64,000 bases of DNA from Mucilaginibacter mallensis (GCF_900105165.1 NZ_LT629740.1:5146001-5210000), one strand, 5' to 3'. Shown: positions 43,516 through 52,913, counted from the stretch's first letter. A program made the numbers and translations. Notes: generated by a model not told the origin, from the letters alone.

Positions 43516-44013
43516 ATGAGATCATTTTTCACAATAATGTTGTCTGCCTTTCTTTTTCATGCAAGTGCACAAAATACCTATAACAATAAAATAGGCGAGG
43601 TAAAAGAACTAAAAATCTATGGAAGTGATGCAAAAATAGTAATTGGAAAAATTATTGTAAACGAAACTTTAGAAACTAAATTGTATCTCATTAATTCGAC
43701 TCAATTAAAAGACGATTCTAATTATTATGTTACTAAATTCAACTTCGGAAACAATCAATCAGTTGCTCTATTTGGAGCAAAAATTACTATGAAGTTCAAT
43801 AAGCCTGTTTTGTTTGTAAATTTTGGAGGATTTTCTACGGCAACGGCAATGGGCTTTGGCATTTCAGCAGATAAAACATCTTATGTATTTAAAGCTCAAC
43901 AAATAAATAGAGACCCAGACAATCACGTTATAATAACATTTATTATAAAAAGCAAAGAGAGAATTACGACTGAGGTTTCGGGAGTAGATGGCATTTTATC
44001 TATTGCTCAATAA
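43516..44013 (+). CDS. exported hypothetical protein, AT-rich gene
   Basis: A 165-residue product with a signal peptide (MRSFFTIMLSAFLFHASAQ) and a beta-rich mature part (VKELKIYGSDAKIVIGKIIV, AKITMKFNKPVLFVNFGGFS, VIITFIIKSKERITTEVSG). No family recognised. The gene is clearly more AT-rich than its surroundings, as is the convergent gene at 44000-44422, so the pair may be recently acquired. Its last 14 bases overlap the convergent gene. Confidence 0.65.
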   Translation: MRSFFTIMLSAFLFHASAQNTYNNKIGEVKELKIYGSDAKIVIGKIIVNETLETKLYLINSTQLKDDSNYYVTKFNFGNNQSVALFGAKITMKFNKPVLFVNFGGFSTATAMGFGISADKTSYVFKAQQINRDPDNHVIITFIIKSKERITTEVSGVDGILSIAQ

Positions 44014-44422
44014 GAGTACCAACATCTCTCATTTTATTATTAAAGATTTTTTTAACCGGCATATTTTTTGAATTTCTTATTATTCCGAAATCTTTCAATA
44101 AGCTATCTTGAAATTTCCTTGTGCTATCTTTAGAATTATTAAAGGAGACTGTTAGGTGTATTATACCTTTTTCTAAGCTATCAATCTTTAATTTATTTGT
44201 CTTTTTGTAACTAATTTCAGATTGTTGACTATCGTTATCTTTAACAATTTTAAAAACACCCAAGCCAAACAAACAAAAAACAATAATAAATATTAAACAC
44301 CTATACCAGTTTGGTTTTTTAATTTGCTGAGATTTTTTCAGATAAAATTCTATTGTAATTGGTAGTGTTGTCAAAACTATTCCTAAAGCATAGAATATTA
44401 TATTGATTACAAGATCACACAT
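44000..44422 (-). CDS. two-TM hypothetical protein, AT-rich gene
   Basis: A 140-residue inner-membrane protein with two N-terminal hydrophobic segments (INIIFYALGIVLTTLPITIE and WYRCLIFIIVFCLFGLGVF). A Lys/Asn/Ser-rich soluble tail follows with coiled-coil-like pattern (KLKIDSLEKGIIHL, RKFQDSLLKDFGIIR). No family recognised. It converges on and overlaps the exported hypothetical gene by 14 bases. Base composition is strongly AT-biased. Confidence 0.6.
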   Translation of the reverse strand: MCDLVINIIFYALGIVLTTLPITIEFYLKKSQQIKKPNWYRCLIFIIVFCLFGLGVFKIVKDNDSQQSEISYKKTNKLKIDSLEKGIIHLTVSFNNSKDSTRKFQDSLLKDFGIIRNSKNMPVKKIFNNKMRDVGTLIEQ

Positions 44423-44627
44423 AATAATTTCTTTTTCGTGTCCGATTTAGGTTTATTCGCTTATTCAAATCTAAACTAATCTGTTGAATTTATAAATTCT
44501 ATGTCGAAAATTCATTTCATCATAATATCTGTCCCTAGCTCCCGCAAGCGTCCCGCTTGTGGTTAATCAATTTAAAACAATTTCCCCATAAATATTATTA
44601 GGGTATTAAACTAATTATCAACCCTAT

Positions 44628-45272
44628 ATGAAAATAATATTTACAATAATGCTGCTTTTCAGCGGCGTGTGTTTGTTTGCGCAGGGCACTAATGTAGGGC
44701 CTAATATTACTAAGGCATTTATATCGCATGGGGCGGATAAACCCAAGGCCGGTAAGGATACGGTTATTGAGTCGGATACCTCAAAGGAGAACAAGGAGCC
44801 TCGGTATTTCTATCTATCGGCTAACACGGATGTATTTGTGAATGCCAGAGGTGGCGTGGCAAAAAGATTCTCACCGGCGGTGGAGTTCGGGCGTACCTAT
44901 GGTATTTTTGATATCGGACTGGCTACTGGCCGCACCAATTCGCTCAGTTCGGGTAGCGACACTACACGGTATATCGAGTTCAGGCCTACTATAAACATCT
45001 TCTCCAAAGGTCGTTTTGCTGAAGCGCTTTGCCTGGGTGGCGGCTACCTGTTTAAAGCCAAACAAGGTTTAATGACGGAGATCTGTAACAGCATCAACTT
45101 TAATATATCCGAAACGGTGGCCGTCGCGGTTACACAGGGCTATTACTTTTTCGATGGTACAAACAGCAGTCGCAGTACACAGTATATGGGTTTCGCGTTC
45201 ACTTATAACTTCCTGCATCCGCATAGCGTTAATAAGCAGCGCAAAAAGGCGGCTATAGTTAGCGATAATTGA
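44628..45272 (+). CDS. putative exported beta-barrel-like hypothetical protein
   Basis: A 214-residue protein with a signal peptide (MKIIFTIMLLFSGVCLFAQ). After an acidic, disordered stretch (DTVIESDTSKENKEP), alternating beta-strand segments follow (RYFYLSANTDVFVNARGG, FSPAVEFGRTYGIFDIGLAT, TRYIEFRPTINIFSKG, STQYMGFAFTYNFLHP), which suggests a small outer-membrane barrel of about eight strands. It ends with a basic tail rather than an aromatic residue. No family named. A CCCC/GGGG hairpin follows at 45273. Confidence 0.62.
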   Translation: MKIIFTIMLLFSGVCLFAQGTNVGPNITKAFISHGADKPKAGKDTVIESDTSKENKEPRYFYLSANTDVFVNARGGVAKRFSPAVEFGRTYGIFDIGLATGRTNSLSSGSDTTRYIEFRPTINIFSKGRFAEALCLGGGYLFKAKQGLMTEICNSINFNISETVAVAVTQGYYFFDGTNSSRSTQYMGFAFTYNFLHPHSVNKQRKKAAIVSDN

Positions 45273-45296
45273 GCCCCCAGCCCCTAAAGGGGGGCA
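45273..45296 (+). terminator. GCCCCCAGCCCCTAAAGGGG hairpin
   Basis: A C-rich and G-rich stem around TAAA directly after the stop of the 44628 gene. The T-run is short. It may also be a common GCCCCC...GGGGGC repeat word. The rest of the 45297-45711 interval holds the repeat at 45567 and no gene. Confidence 0.5.
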
Positions 45297-45566
45297 TTTA
45301 GCACGATAGAGATCCCCGCTGTTCGACCCTCTGACTTCGAACCACTATACCAGTAGTTTCAAAACATTCCACTGGAGCTGTTGCTATATGCGCAAACAGT
45401 ATGTGTGATAGTCTTGAGCAATTAAACATGATACTCCAGCCAAAAGTATCATTGGAGGGGATACATTTTTATTAACTATTAAGGTGTGCCACTTTGTGCC
45501 AAGTGTGCCGGGTGTTTCATGCGTTCGGTGGCACAGTGGGCAGTTATTGCGGAAGATGGCTTACCA

Positions 45567-45663
45567 CCCGTCATCCTGAACTTGTTTCAGGATCTCACAG
45601 CACAAGTCGACTGTATGGCGGTTGCTTAGCGCGTGGGGTGCTGAAACAAGTTCAGCATGACTG
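45567..45663. repeat. CCCGTCATCCTGAACTTGTTTC inverted repeat
   Basis: CCCGTCATCCTGAACTTGTT at the left and GCTGAAACAAGTTCAGCATG at the right face each other across about 60 bases. The inner words include CAGCACAAGTCGACTG. Same family as 43194-43232. Confidence 0.7.
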
Positions 45664-45711
45664 TGTGGAATGTATAACGCAACACACCCCTAACCCCGAA
45701 CTGAAACTTTC

Positions 45712-46293
45712 TTAAATAGTTATAGCCGCCTTCACCAAATACGGCAGTATTTCTTTTTGGAATGATACGAAGTTCTTGCGTACATCGGAGTCGCTTACGG
45801 AGGTAAAGGCAAAGCTGAATACGATACTTTTGCTACATTTCACCAAAAAACGCAGCTTTTGCAGGTAGGCATCGTGCTTGCGGATACCGTTCAGCTGTGA
45901 GAATGCGTATACCAGCAATTCCTCCAGCTCATTGGATAAATTCTTGAGGAAAGCCTGCGAGTTAGCCGATTCACGGATGAAATCCCAGCCGATAAATTCG
46001 TTACAAATGGTGTACGATAGGCGACAGGTTTTCATGATGAGGTTGTTCAGCTGCTCCTCCTCACCCATATCGGGCGTATTGGTGTGGATCAGTTCATCAA
46101 CACTCACTTTAATATAGTCCATCAGCAAGGCATGTAAAACCGCTTCCTTACTATCAAAATATTTGTAGATGGTTGCTTTGGCTATTTTAGCCTTTTTGGC
46201 AATCTCGTTAACGCTGGTTTTATGATAACCGAATTTGCGGAATAGTTCCTGTGCCGCCCGCTTTATACTATCTTTAATTTTGTCGGCTTCCAT
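45712..46293 (-). CDS. TetR/AcrR-family transcriptional regulator
   Basis: A 193-residue repressor. The N-terminal DNA-binding domain is canonical: IKRAAQELFRKFGYHKTSVN, EIAKKAKIAKATIYKYFDSK and EAVLHALL. The C-terminal ~140 residues form a helical ligand/dimer domain with no recognisable signature. The ATG directly follows the stop of the Rieske-like lipoprotein gene, and that gene overlaps pheS by four bases, so the regulator probably sits at the end of a pheS operon. The target genes are unknown. Confidence 0.9.
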   Translation of the reverse strand: MEADKIKDSIKRAAQELFRKFGYHKTSVNEIAKKAKIAKATIYKYFDSKEAVLHALLMDYIKVSVDELIHTNTPDMGEEEQLNNLIMKTCRLSYTICNEFIGWDFIRESANSQAFLKNLSNELEELLVYAFSQLNGIRKHDAYLQKLRFLVKCSKSIVFSFAFTSVSDSDVRKNFVSFQKEILPYLVKAAITI

Positions 46294-46710
46294 TTAATAA
46301 TTTTGAATAATGATGTTATATCCGGAGTCAACAAATACACTATATGCCTTTAACGATTGTGTAGCCGGCGCTTTTACAGGGGTGCCGTCATATAAAGAGA
46401 ACTTTGATCCGCTGCAGGGGTCGGTCGCGGTCAAATCTCCACTATCAATAGTTATCGCGCATCTTTTTTCAGGCTGATAACTACTGCAACGGTCATAGGC
46501 CACATAAGCGCCATCGGCCCTGTGGTATACTACTATGCCTGCTACCCCACCACTAATATTTATGGCAACACCTACACCTCTTAACGCGCTAAACTGCGGA
46601 CTCAACAACGAACCCTGGATATAGACTGCAACATCAGGTATAGGATCACTGTTTTTACCACATGACAGGCAAACAATGGCCATTAATAGTATAAGGTAGC
46701 TCTTTTTCAT
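46294..46710 (-). CDS. Rieske-fold-like lipoprotein lacking His ligands
   Basis: A 138-residue lipoprotein (leader MKKSYLILLMAIVCLSCG, lipid on the Cys). The pattern VGVAINISGGVAGIVVYHRA, YVAYDRCSSYQPEKRC and DPCSGSKFSLYDGTPVKAPA follows a Rieske 2Fe-2S domain, where one expects C-x-H near the first Cys and C-x-x-H/C-H-G-S near the second. Here both His positions are Ser (C-S-S and C-S-G-S), so a Rieske cluster cannot form in the usual way. Three Cys remain and may bind another metal or form a disulfide. It overlaps pheS by ATGA. Confidence 0.65.
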   Translation of the reverse strand: MKKSYLILLMAIVCLSCGKNSDPIPDVAVYIQGSLLSPQFSALRGVGVAINISGGVAGIVVYHRADGAYVAYDRCSSYQPEKRCAITIDSGDLTATDPCSGSKFSLYDGTPVKAPATQSLKAYSVFVDSGYNIIIQNY

Positions 46711-47741
46711 ATGATCTCGGTTTGAAACTGCTTTAAGAAACGAACATCGTTCTCAGAAAACAAACGCAAATCACGTATAACATATTTTAAGTTAGCAATT
46801 CTTTCAATTCCCATACCAAAGGCAAAGCCGGTATATTTCTTACTGTCGATGCCGCAATTCTCCAATACATTAGGGTCAACCATGCCGCAGCCTAATATCT
46901 CAACCCAGCCAGTGTATTTGCACATGTTGCAGCCAGCCCCCTTGCAAATAGTACAAGAGACATCCATCTCTGCCGATGGCTCGGTGAACGGGAAGTATGA
47001 CGGCCTGAAACGCACTTTAGTGCCCTCGCCGTACAACTCCTGCACAAAGTGGTAAAGTGTTTGTTTCAAATCGGCAAATGATACGTTCTCATCTACATAC
47101 AAACCCTCAACCTGGTGAAAGAAGCAATGCGCGCGTGCCGATATAGCCTCGTTACGGTAAACCCTGCCCGGCATTATCGCACGGAACGGTGGTTTCCCAC
47201 TCTCCATCATCCTTACCTGTACCGATGAGGTATGTGTACGCAGGGCAATATCGTCCTTGCCGCTATTTTTCTTAATGAAGAAGGTATCCTGCATATCACG
47301 TGCCGGGTGTTCTTCTGGGAAGTTCAACGCCGAGAAGTTATGCCAGTCGTCCTCAATCTCAGGGCCTTCAGCAACCACGAAACCTAAGCGTTTATAAATA
47401 TCGATGATCTCATTGCGTACCAGCGAAAGCGGGTGGCGTGAGCCTATATTGAAGCCATCACCGGGTAGTGTTAAGTCTTTATCTAAGTCCTGAGTCTGAG
47501 GCCCTGAGTCTAAAGCCTCTTTCAGCTCAGTATATTTAGCTTCGGCCAGTTGTTTAAACTGGTTAAGCACTTTACCGAATGTGCGCTTCTCTTCCGGACC
47601 AACAGTCTTAAACTCCTCGAACAGATCCTTTATGATACCCTTGGTACCTAAAAATTTTACACGAAAAGTTTCCAGTTCATCAGCATTTGCCGGTGAAAAG
47701 GCGTTGATCTCAGCAGTATATTGGTCTATTTTTTCTTGCAT
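46707..47741 (-). CDS. pheS: phenylalanyl-tRNA synthetase alpha subunit
   Basis: A 344-residue class II synthetase subunit, which joins PheT to charge tRNA-Phe. An N-terminal coiled coil (IDQYTAEINAFSPANADELE) is followed by HPLSLVRNEIIDIYKRLGF, motif 2 (FRAIMPGRVYRNEAISARAH, CFFHQVEGLYVDENV) and motif 3 (YTGFAFGMGIERIANLKYVI). A CTICKGAGCNMCKYTGW knuckle looks zinc-binding. The start at 47741 (MQEKIDQYT) is chosen over the ATG at 47759. pheT is not adjacent, as is usual in Bacteroidota. The downstream lipoprotein gene overlaps it by four bases. Confidence 0.97.
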   Translation of the reverse strand: MQEKIDQYTAEINAFSPANADELETFRVKFLGTKGIIKDLFEEFKTVGPEEKRTFGKVLNQFKQLAEAKYTELKEALDSGPQTQDLDKDLTLPGDGFNIGSRHPLSLVRNEIIDIYKRLGFVVAEGPEIEDDWHNFSALNFPEEHPARDMQDTFFIKKNSGKDDIALRTHTSSVQVRMMESGKPPFRAIMPGRVYRNEAISARAHCFFHQVEGLYVDENVSFADLKQTLYHFVQELYGEGTKVRFRPSYFPFTEPSAEMDVSCTICKGAGCNMCKYTGWVEILGCGMVDPNVLENCGIDSKKYTGFAFGMGIERIANLKYVIRDLRLFSENDVRFLKQFQTEII

Positions 47742-47760
47742 TATGTAGCAAATTAACAAT

Positions 47761-48951
47761 TTATTTCAAAACTCCCAGCTCCTTACCCACCTTGCTGAAC
47801 GCAGCGATAGCTTTATCCAGGTGAGCAGTTTCGTGCGCGGCAGATATTTGCACCCTTATACGGGCCTTACCCTGTGGTACAACCGGGTAATAAAAACCGA
47901 TAACGTAGATACCTTCATCCAGCATTTTAGCGGCAAACTCCTGGGCCAGCTTGGCATCATACAGCATAACCGGCACTATAGGGTGTACACCCGGTTTTAT
48001 GTCGAATCCTGCTTCCGTCATTTTTTGGCGGAAATATTGGGTGTTTTTCTCCAGCTTATCGCGCAGGTCGGTAGTTTCACTCAGCATGTTCAGCACCGCT
48101 ATTGATGCACCTGTAATTGCCGGGGCAAGCGTGTTTGAGAACAGGTACGGACGTGAGCGCTGGCGCAGCATATCAATGATCTCCTTACGGCCCGATGTAA
48201 AACCACCAGATGCGCCACCCAAAGCCTTGCCTAATGTACCGGTAATGATATCTATCATACCCATTACATTGTGATACTCATGTGTACCACGGCCTGTTTT
48301 ACCCATAAAGCCAGAGCAATGGCTCTCATCAATCATCACCAAAGCCTTATATTTTTCGGCCAGTTCGCAAATTTTATCAAGCTGGGCGATGGTTCCATCC
48401 ATTGAGAATGCGCCATCAGTAACAATAATACGGTGACGGCAGCCTGCAGTTAATTTTAGCTTTTCTTCCAGGTCGGCCATATCATCGTGCTTGTAGCGCT
48501 GGCGCTGTGCCTTGCATAAACGCACGCCGTCAATAATAGAGGCGTGGTTTAATTCATCAGAAATGATAGCATCCTGATCATTAAACAATGGCTCAAATAC
48601 ACCACCATTGGCATCAAATGCGGCGGCATAAAGTATGGTATCCTCCGTGCCTAAAAACTCGGCTATTTTAGCTTCAAGTTCTTTATGGATATCCTGCGTA
48701 CCGCAGATGAACCTTACGGATGACAATCCATAACCATGCGTATCCATAACTGCTTTTGCAGCTTCAATAACTTTTTTATTGCCTGAAAGGCCCAAATAGT
48801 TGTTGGCACAAAAGTTTATTACTTCCTTACCACCTTGTACGGTGATGTCAGCACCCTGTGCCGAAGTTATAATTCTTTCCTTTTTGTATAAGCCAGCTGC
48901 TTCAATATCTGCAAGCTCCTGCTGCAATACCGGTTTTAGTGTATCGTACAT
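47761..48951 (-). CDS. kbl: glycine C-acetyltransferase (2-amino-3-ketobutyrate CoA ligase)
   Basis: A 396-residue PLP enzyme of the alpha-oxoamine synthase family. It converts 2-amino-3-oxobutyrate plus CoA to glycine plus acetyl-CoA in threonine breakdown. Motifs are NFCANNYLGLSGNKKVIEAA, GYGLSSVRFICGTQDIHKEL, ILYAAAFDANGGVFEPL, DELNHASIIDGVRL, TDGAFSMDGTIAQLDKI, IDESHCSGFMGKTGRGTHEY and the PLP-lysine in TGTLGKALGGASGG. Full length. tdh is not nearby. It lies just upstream of pheS on the same strand, with about 19 bases between its stop and the pheS ATG. Confidence 0.95.
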   Translation of the reverse strand: MYDTLKPVLQQELADIEAAGLYKKERIITSAQGADITVQGGKEVINFCANNYLGLSGNKKVIEAAKAVMDTHGYGLSSVRFICGTQDIHKELEAKIAEFLGTEDTILYAAAFDANGGVFEPLFNDQDAIISDELNHASIIDGVRLCKAQRQRYKHDDMADLEEKLKLTAGCRHRIIVTDGAFSMDGTIAQLDKICELAEKYKALVMIDESHCSGFMGKTGRGTHEYHNVMGMIDIITGTLGKALGGASGGFTSGRKEIIDMLRQRSRPYLFSNTLAPAITGASIAVLNMLSETTDLRDKLEKNTQYFRQKMTEAGFDIKPGVHPIVPVMLYDAKLAQEFAAKMLDEGIYVIGFYYPVVPQGKARIRVQISAAHETAHLDKAIAAFSKVGKELGVLK

Positions 48952-49077
48952 GGTCAGTTAATTTGAGCTGGCAAAATTAAGCATTAACAGGCAAACGGTT
49001 AACTTAAATTTCATCATTAAAATATATTGATGCCCGTATGAAACATTTTAGCTGTAAAAAGTATTTATAAGTATCCT

Positions 49078-51555
49078 ATGTTGAGACACTTACTGCTTAT
49101 TTTCACGCTATTTATTGCTATTTCAGCTTCAGCCCAGCAATATGCTTTATCGGGGCGTATTACCGATCAGCAAAACCATGCCGTTGAGTTTGCATCTATT
49201 TATATCAAAAACTCTACTTACGGCACCACTGCAAATGAAAGTGGCCGTTACCAGTTTAAACTAAATCCGGGTACTTATAGCGTTATCTATCGTTTTGTAG
49301 GCTATAAGGAACGTATAGAAAGTGTAACCATTACCGACCATGATGAAGTGCGCAATATTACTATGGAAAATGAAGTGTTTAAGCTTGGTACAGTACAAAT
49401 ACAAGGCAAACATGTAAAAGATACTGCCGCCGATGATATTATGCGGCAGGTTATAGCCAAACGCGAATTTTATTTGAACGAGGTTAATGAATACTCCTGC
49501 GCGGTATATATTAAAGGGGTACAAAGATTATTAAGGGCTCCTAAAAAATTAATGGGTAAAACTGTACAAGAAAAACTTGACCTTGATTCTTTGGGCCGCG
49601 GTATATTATTCCAGGCTGAATCATTTTCAACTTTAAGCATTCAGCAGCCTAACAAAATAAGGGAAGAAACCATAGCATCTAAAACCGTAGGGCTAAACCC
49701 AACATTCAACTATACCAAAGCATCAGATCTGAATGTAAACTTTTACAAGAATATATTTTCCATACCTGGATTAAGTAATCACGGCTTTCTTTCGCCTGTG
49801 GCAAGTAATGCTTTTAATCTTTACAGATATAAACTGATAGGCCGCACAACTGAAAATGGCCATATTATAGATCAGATCCGGGTTATTCCCCGTCACGACC
49901 ATACCCCCACTTTTAAAGGCAGCATTTATATACTGGAAGGCGATTGGCGCCTATATAGCATCGACCTTTACCTGACCAAAAAAGACAATGGCCTCAATTT
50001 TATTGATACCATGAAGGTTAGCCAGCAATACATCCCGATAAAGGATAATATCTGGCAGCTGGTTTCATCGCAATATAGTTTTTCTGGTACAGTACTGGGT
50101 TTTGTTTTCGGTGGTTATTATAACAGCATCTACAACAACTATAACCTCGACCCTAAATTCCCCGATGGATACTTTACCGGCGAAATATTAAAGTTTGATA
50201 CGGCGGCAACAACCAAGAGTGCAGATTATTGGAATGCTAACCGCCCGGTACCGCTTACCTTACAGGAGGCAAAAGATTTAAATGAAAAGGACAGCCTGGC
50301 CAGCGTAAAGCGAACAAAGGGTTATCTTGATTCATTCCAACATTCCAACAACAGGTTCCTGCCCATTCCGTATACAATATTCGGACATACTTCCAGCTAT
50401 AAAAATGGGACCGATTCGGTATATCTCTATCCTTTCATCAATACGCTTTATTATAATACGGTTGAAGGTTATGGGCTAAACCTGCAGGCCCGGTATACGC
50501 ATAAGATCAATGATCTGCAATCCTATGATTTTACACCAGAGCTGCGCTATGGCGTTGCCAATAAAATGTTTACGGCCAACGTAAATGGCGAATACAATTA
50601 CGATCCTTTTCATAATGCCAAATTCTTCGGAGGCTTCGGCAGCGCTATCCTCGATTTAAATAATGTAGGTACGCGTTCGTTATACTTTAACACGTTGAGT
50701 ACCCTACTCAGCGAGCGTAATTATGTCAAATATTACAAATCAGAATATGGCGACATCGGTTATCAGCGCGAAATAGCCAACGGGGTTTTATGGACAGCCA
50801 GCTTAACCTATGCCAATCGCATCCAACTGTTTAACACCTCATTTAATCATATAAATACTTTTAATGGCAGGTCGTATACATCAAACAACCCATTATTGCC
50901 CAATGCTCCGGCCGACGATAAATCAATATTGTTTCCAGAGAACAAGGCATTAACTTTTAATACATCGTTCAGGCTAACTTTCGATCAGCAATATATTACC
51001 CGCCCAACTGGCAGGATCGACGTGCCTTCAAAATACCCGGTTGTAACAGTTGATTACCGCCAGGGTATTAATAGCCTGGGATCTGATGTTAAGTATAATT
51101 TCGTATCCCTAAATGTAGCCCAGAACCGGATACCGATAGGCCTTATCGGCTATTCGGCATTCAGTTTAACCGCGGGTGATTTCTTTAATCGCGATAAGCT
51201 GTATTTTATGGATTACAATCACTTTTTAGGTAACCAGGGTACCACTTTCGACCCTACCTATGTAGGCAGTTTTCACTTTTTACCTTTCTATACTTTTAGC
51301 ACCGATCAGGCTTTTCTTGAAGCTCATTACCAGCATAATTTTTCAGGCACGATATTGAATAACCTCGACTTTTTACGCGACCTTAAACTGGAAGAGATCA
51401 TAGGTGCCAACTTTCTTACCGAAAAGAATAATCGCGATTACTCCGAGTTTTACGTAGGCATACAACGCTTCATTTTCAGGATTGATTACGGTATCGCCTT
51501 TGAAGGCAACAAAAAATACATGCAGGGATTCAAGCTCTATTACGGGATCAAGTAA
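49078..51555 (+). CDS. DUF5686 family outer-membrane protein with CarboxypepD_reg domain
   Basis: An 825-residue outer-membrane protein. The signal peptide MLRHLLLIFTLFIAISASAQ leads into a carboxypeptidase-regulatory-like domain (about 22-105, YALSGRITDQQNHAVEFASI). The DUF5686 body follows with AADDIMRQVIAKREFYLNEV, YSCAVYIKGVQRLL, IRVIPRHDHTPTFKGSIYIL and WQLVSSQYSFSGTVLGFVF, then a C-terminal Tyr/Asn-rich barrel ending in KKYMQGFKLYYGIK. The family is abundant in Bacteroidota with unknown role. It is a single gene, divergent from kbl. Confidence 0.85.
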   Translation: MLRHLLLIFTLFIAISASAQQYALSGRITDQQNHAVEFASIYIKNSTYGTTANESGRYQFKLNPGTYSVIYRFVGYKERIESVTITDHDEVRNITMENEVFKLGTVQIQGKHVKDTAADDIMRQVIAKREFYLNEVNEYSCAVYIKGVQRLLRAPKKLMGKTVQEKLDLDSLGRGILFQAESFSTLSIQQPNKIREETIASKTVGLNPTFNYTKASDLNVNFYKNIFSIPGLSNHGFLSPVASNAFNLYRYKLIGRTTENGHIIDQIRVIPRHDHTPTFKGSIYILEGDWRLYSIDLYLTKKDNGLNFIDTMKVSQQYIPIKDNIWQLVSSQYSFSGTVLGFVFGGYYNSIYNNYNLDPKFPDGYFTGEILKFDTAATTKSADYWNANRPVPLTLQEAKDLNEKDSLASVKRTKGYLDSFQHSNNRFLPIPYTIFGHTSSYKNGTDSVYLYPFINTLYYNTVEGYGLNLQARYTHKINDLQSYDFTPELRYGVANKMFTANVNGEYNYDPFHNAKFFGGFGSAILDLNNVGTRSLYFNTLSTLLSERNYVKYYKSEYGDIGYQREIANGVLWTASLTYANRIQLFNTSFNHINTFNGRSYTSNNPLLPNAPADDKSILFPENKALTFNTSFRLTFDQQYITRPTGRIDVPSKYPVVTVDYRQGINSLGSDVKYNFVSLNVAQNRIPIGLIGYSAFSLTAGDFFNRDKLYFMDYNHFLGNQGTTFDPTYVGSFHFLPFYTFSTDQAFLEAHYQHNFSGTILNNLDFLRDLKLEEIIGANFLTEKNNRDYSEFYVGIQRFIFRIDYGIAFEGNKKYMQGFKLYYGIK

Positions 51556-51559
51556 TCTT

Positions 51560-51660
51560 AGTCGGGAAGACGGAAAGTCCGCCTAAGTCCGGAAGTTGTC
51601 TGTCAGTGTCATAAATTCCAACTTTCGGACTTCCCGACTTTTCAGACTTTCGGACTTCTC
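51560..51660. repeat. GTCGGGAAGACGGAAAGTCC inverted repeat
   Basis: AGTCGGGAAGACGGAAAGTC... at 51560-51600 and CAACTTTCGGACTTCCCGAC... at 51618-51660 pair imperfectly. The unit GTCnGGAAG/GAAAGTCC also appears singly at 12550-12590 (AGACCGGAAGTCGGCAAGAC). Confidence 0.7.
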
Positions 51661-51719
51661 AAAAAAATCACTAAATTTGCACCTCATTTAACACTGTTTG
51701 CAGCAGTATCAATGATTGT

Positions 51720-52676
51720 ATGGAAAAATATAACACACTACTATACTATTGTTATTCAACAATAGCTGATGCGGAGCAATTTGCTGCCGATCATTTAAAT
51801 TTTTGTAAATCTTTGGGGTTAACAGGCCGTATTATTGTGGCTGAAGAAGGGCTTAACGGCACCGTTTCAGGCACAGCTGAGGCATGTAGGCAATACATGG
51901 ATACGGTACACGCCGACCCGCGTTTTGCAGGTATTGATTTTAAAGTTGATGAGGTTGATACCCCATCATTTGTTAAAATGCATGTACGCTATAAATCGGA
52001 GATAGTACACTCGGGTTTACGCAACCCGGAAATTATCGACCCAAAAAGCAAAACCGGCAAGCACCTTAATCCAAAGGAATTTATGGAGATGAAGGACCGC
52101 GATGATGTGGTGGTGCTTGATGTACGCTCAAATTATGAGCATAACCTGGGTAAATTCAAGAATGCCATAACACTCGACATCGAGAATTTCCGCGATTTCC
52201 CGGCCATGATCAATGAGTTGGCACAGTACAAGGATAAAAAGATACTCACCTATTGCACCGGCGGCATCAAATGCGAAAAAGCATCGGCCCTGCTATTGCA
52301 TGAAGGCTTTCCCGAAGTTTACCAACTGCATGGCGGCATTATAAAATATGGCAAGGAAGCCGGCGGTAAGGATTTTGAAGGCAAATGTTATGTGTTTGAT
52401 GGCCGCTTGTCGGTTGATGTAAACTCCGTTAACCCGGTTGTAATTTCAAAATGCCTTAACTGCGGCACCATTACCGATAAAATGATCAACTGTGCCAACC
52501 CCGAGTGCAATGAGCATTTTACCCAGTGTGATGCCTGCGGCGAAGCGATGGAAGGCTGCTGCAGCGATGCCTGCAAAACGCATCCTCGCAAGCGTGTTTA
52601 TGATGGCACAGGGTATTATGTAAAAGTACCGCAACCCGTTAACACCGACAAAAAAGGATTAAAGCTGCAATATTAA
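51720..52676 (+). CDS. trhO: tRNA uridine-34 hydroxylase, rhodanese-type (TrhO/YceA)
   Basis: A 318-residue cytoplasmic enzyme that makes 5-hydroxyuridine at the wobble position of tRNA. The N-terminal acylphosphatase-like domain has LGLTGRIIVAEEGLNGTVSG. The rhodanese domain shows VVVLDVRSNYEHNLGKFKNA, ENFRDFPAMINELAQ and the catalytic Cys in ILTYCTGGIKCEKASALL. A C-terminal Cys-rich tail (CLNCGTITDKMINC, CNEHFTQCDACGEAMEGCC) fits zinc binding. A TAAATTTG -7-like box lies about 40 bases upstream. Confidence 0.94.
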   Translation: MEKYNTLLYYCYSTIADAEQFAADHLNFCKSLGLTGRIIVAEEGLNGTVSGTAEACRQYMDTVHADPRFAGIDFKVDEVDTPSFVKMHVRYKSEIVHSGLRNPEIIDPKSKTGKHLNPKEFMEMKDRDDVVVLDVRSNYEHNLGKFKNAITLDIENFRDFPAMINELAQYKDKKILTYCTGGIKCEKASALLLHEGFPEVYQLHGGIIKYGKEAGGKDFEGKCYVFDGRLSVDVNSVNPVVISKCLNCGTITDKMINCANPECNEHFTQCDACGEAMEGCCSDACKTHPRKRVYDGTGYYVKVPQPVNTDKKGLKLQY

Positions 52677-52691
52677 GGATCTTAATTTTTT

Positions 52692-52821
52692 TGTCATTTC
52701 GACGAGGAACGAGGAGAAACTATCTCTTGAGCAGGATAGTGCCTGGCTTGTGCGAGCGAAAAATCTTCTACTGTAGATCTAACATGTGCAAAAGATTTCT
52801 CGCTATCGCTCGAAATGACAT
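52692..52821. repeat. GTCATTTCGACGAGGAACGAG palindromic repeat
   Basis: TGTCATTTCGACGAGG... and CGCTATCGCTCGAAATGACA are the outer arms. The left half (GAGGAGAAACTATCTCTTGA, GTGCCTGGCTTGTGCGAGCG) matches 31229-31300. Confidence 0.82.
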
Positions 52822-52913
52822 TGCTTTTTAGAATTTATAGCACAACGCCTTTATTTAAAATAATATATATTTACGCATATCAACCGGGATGATTTACCGT
52901 TAACCCTAGTATT

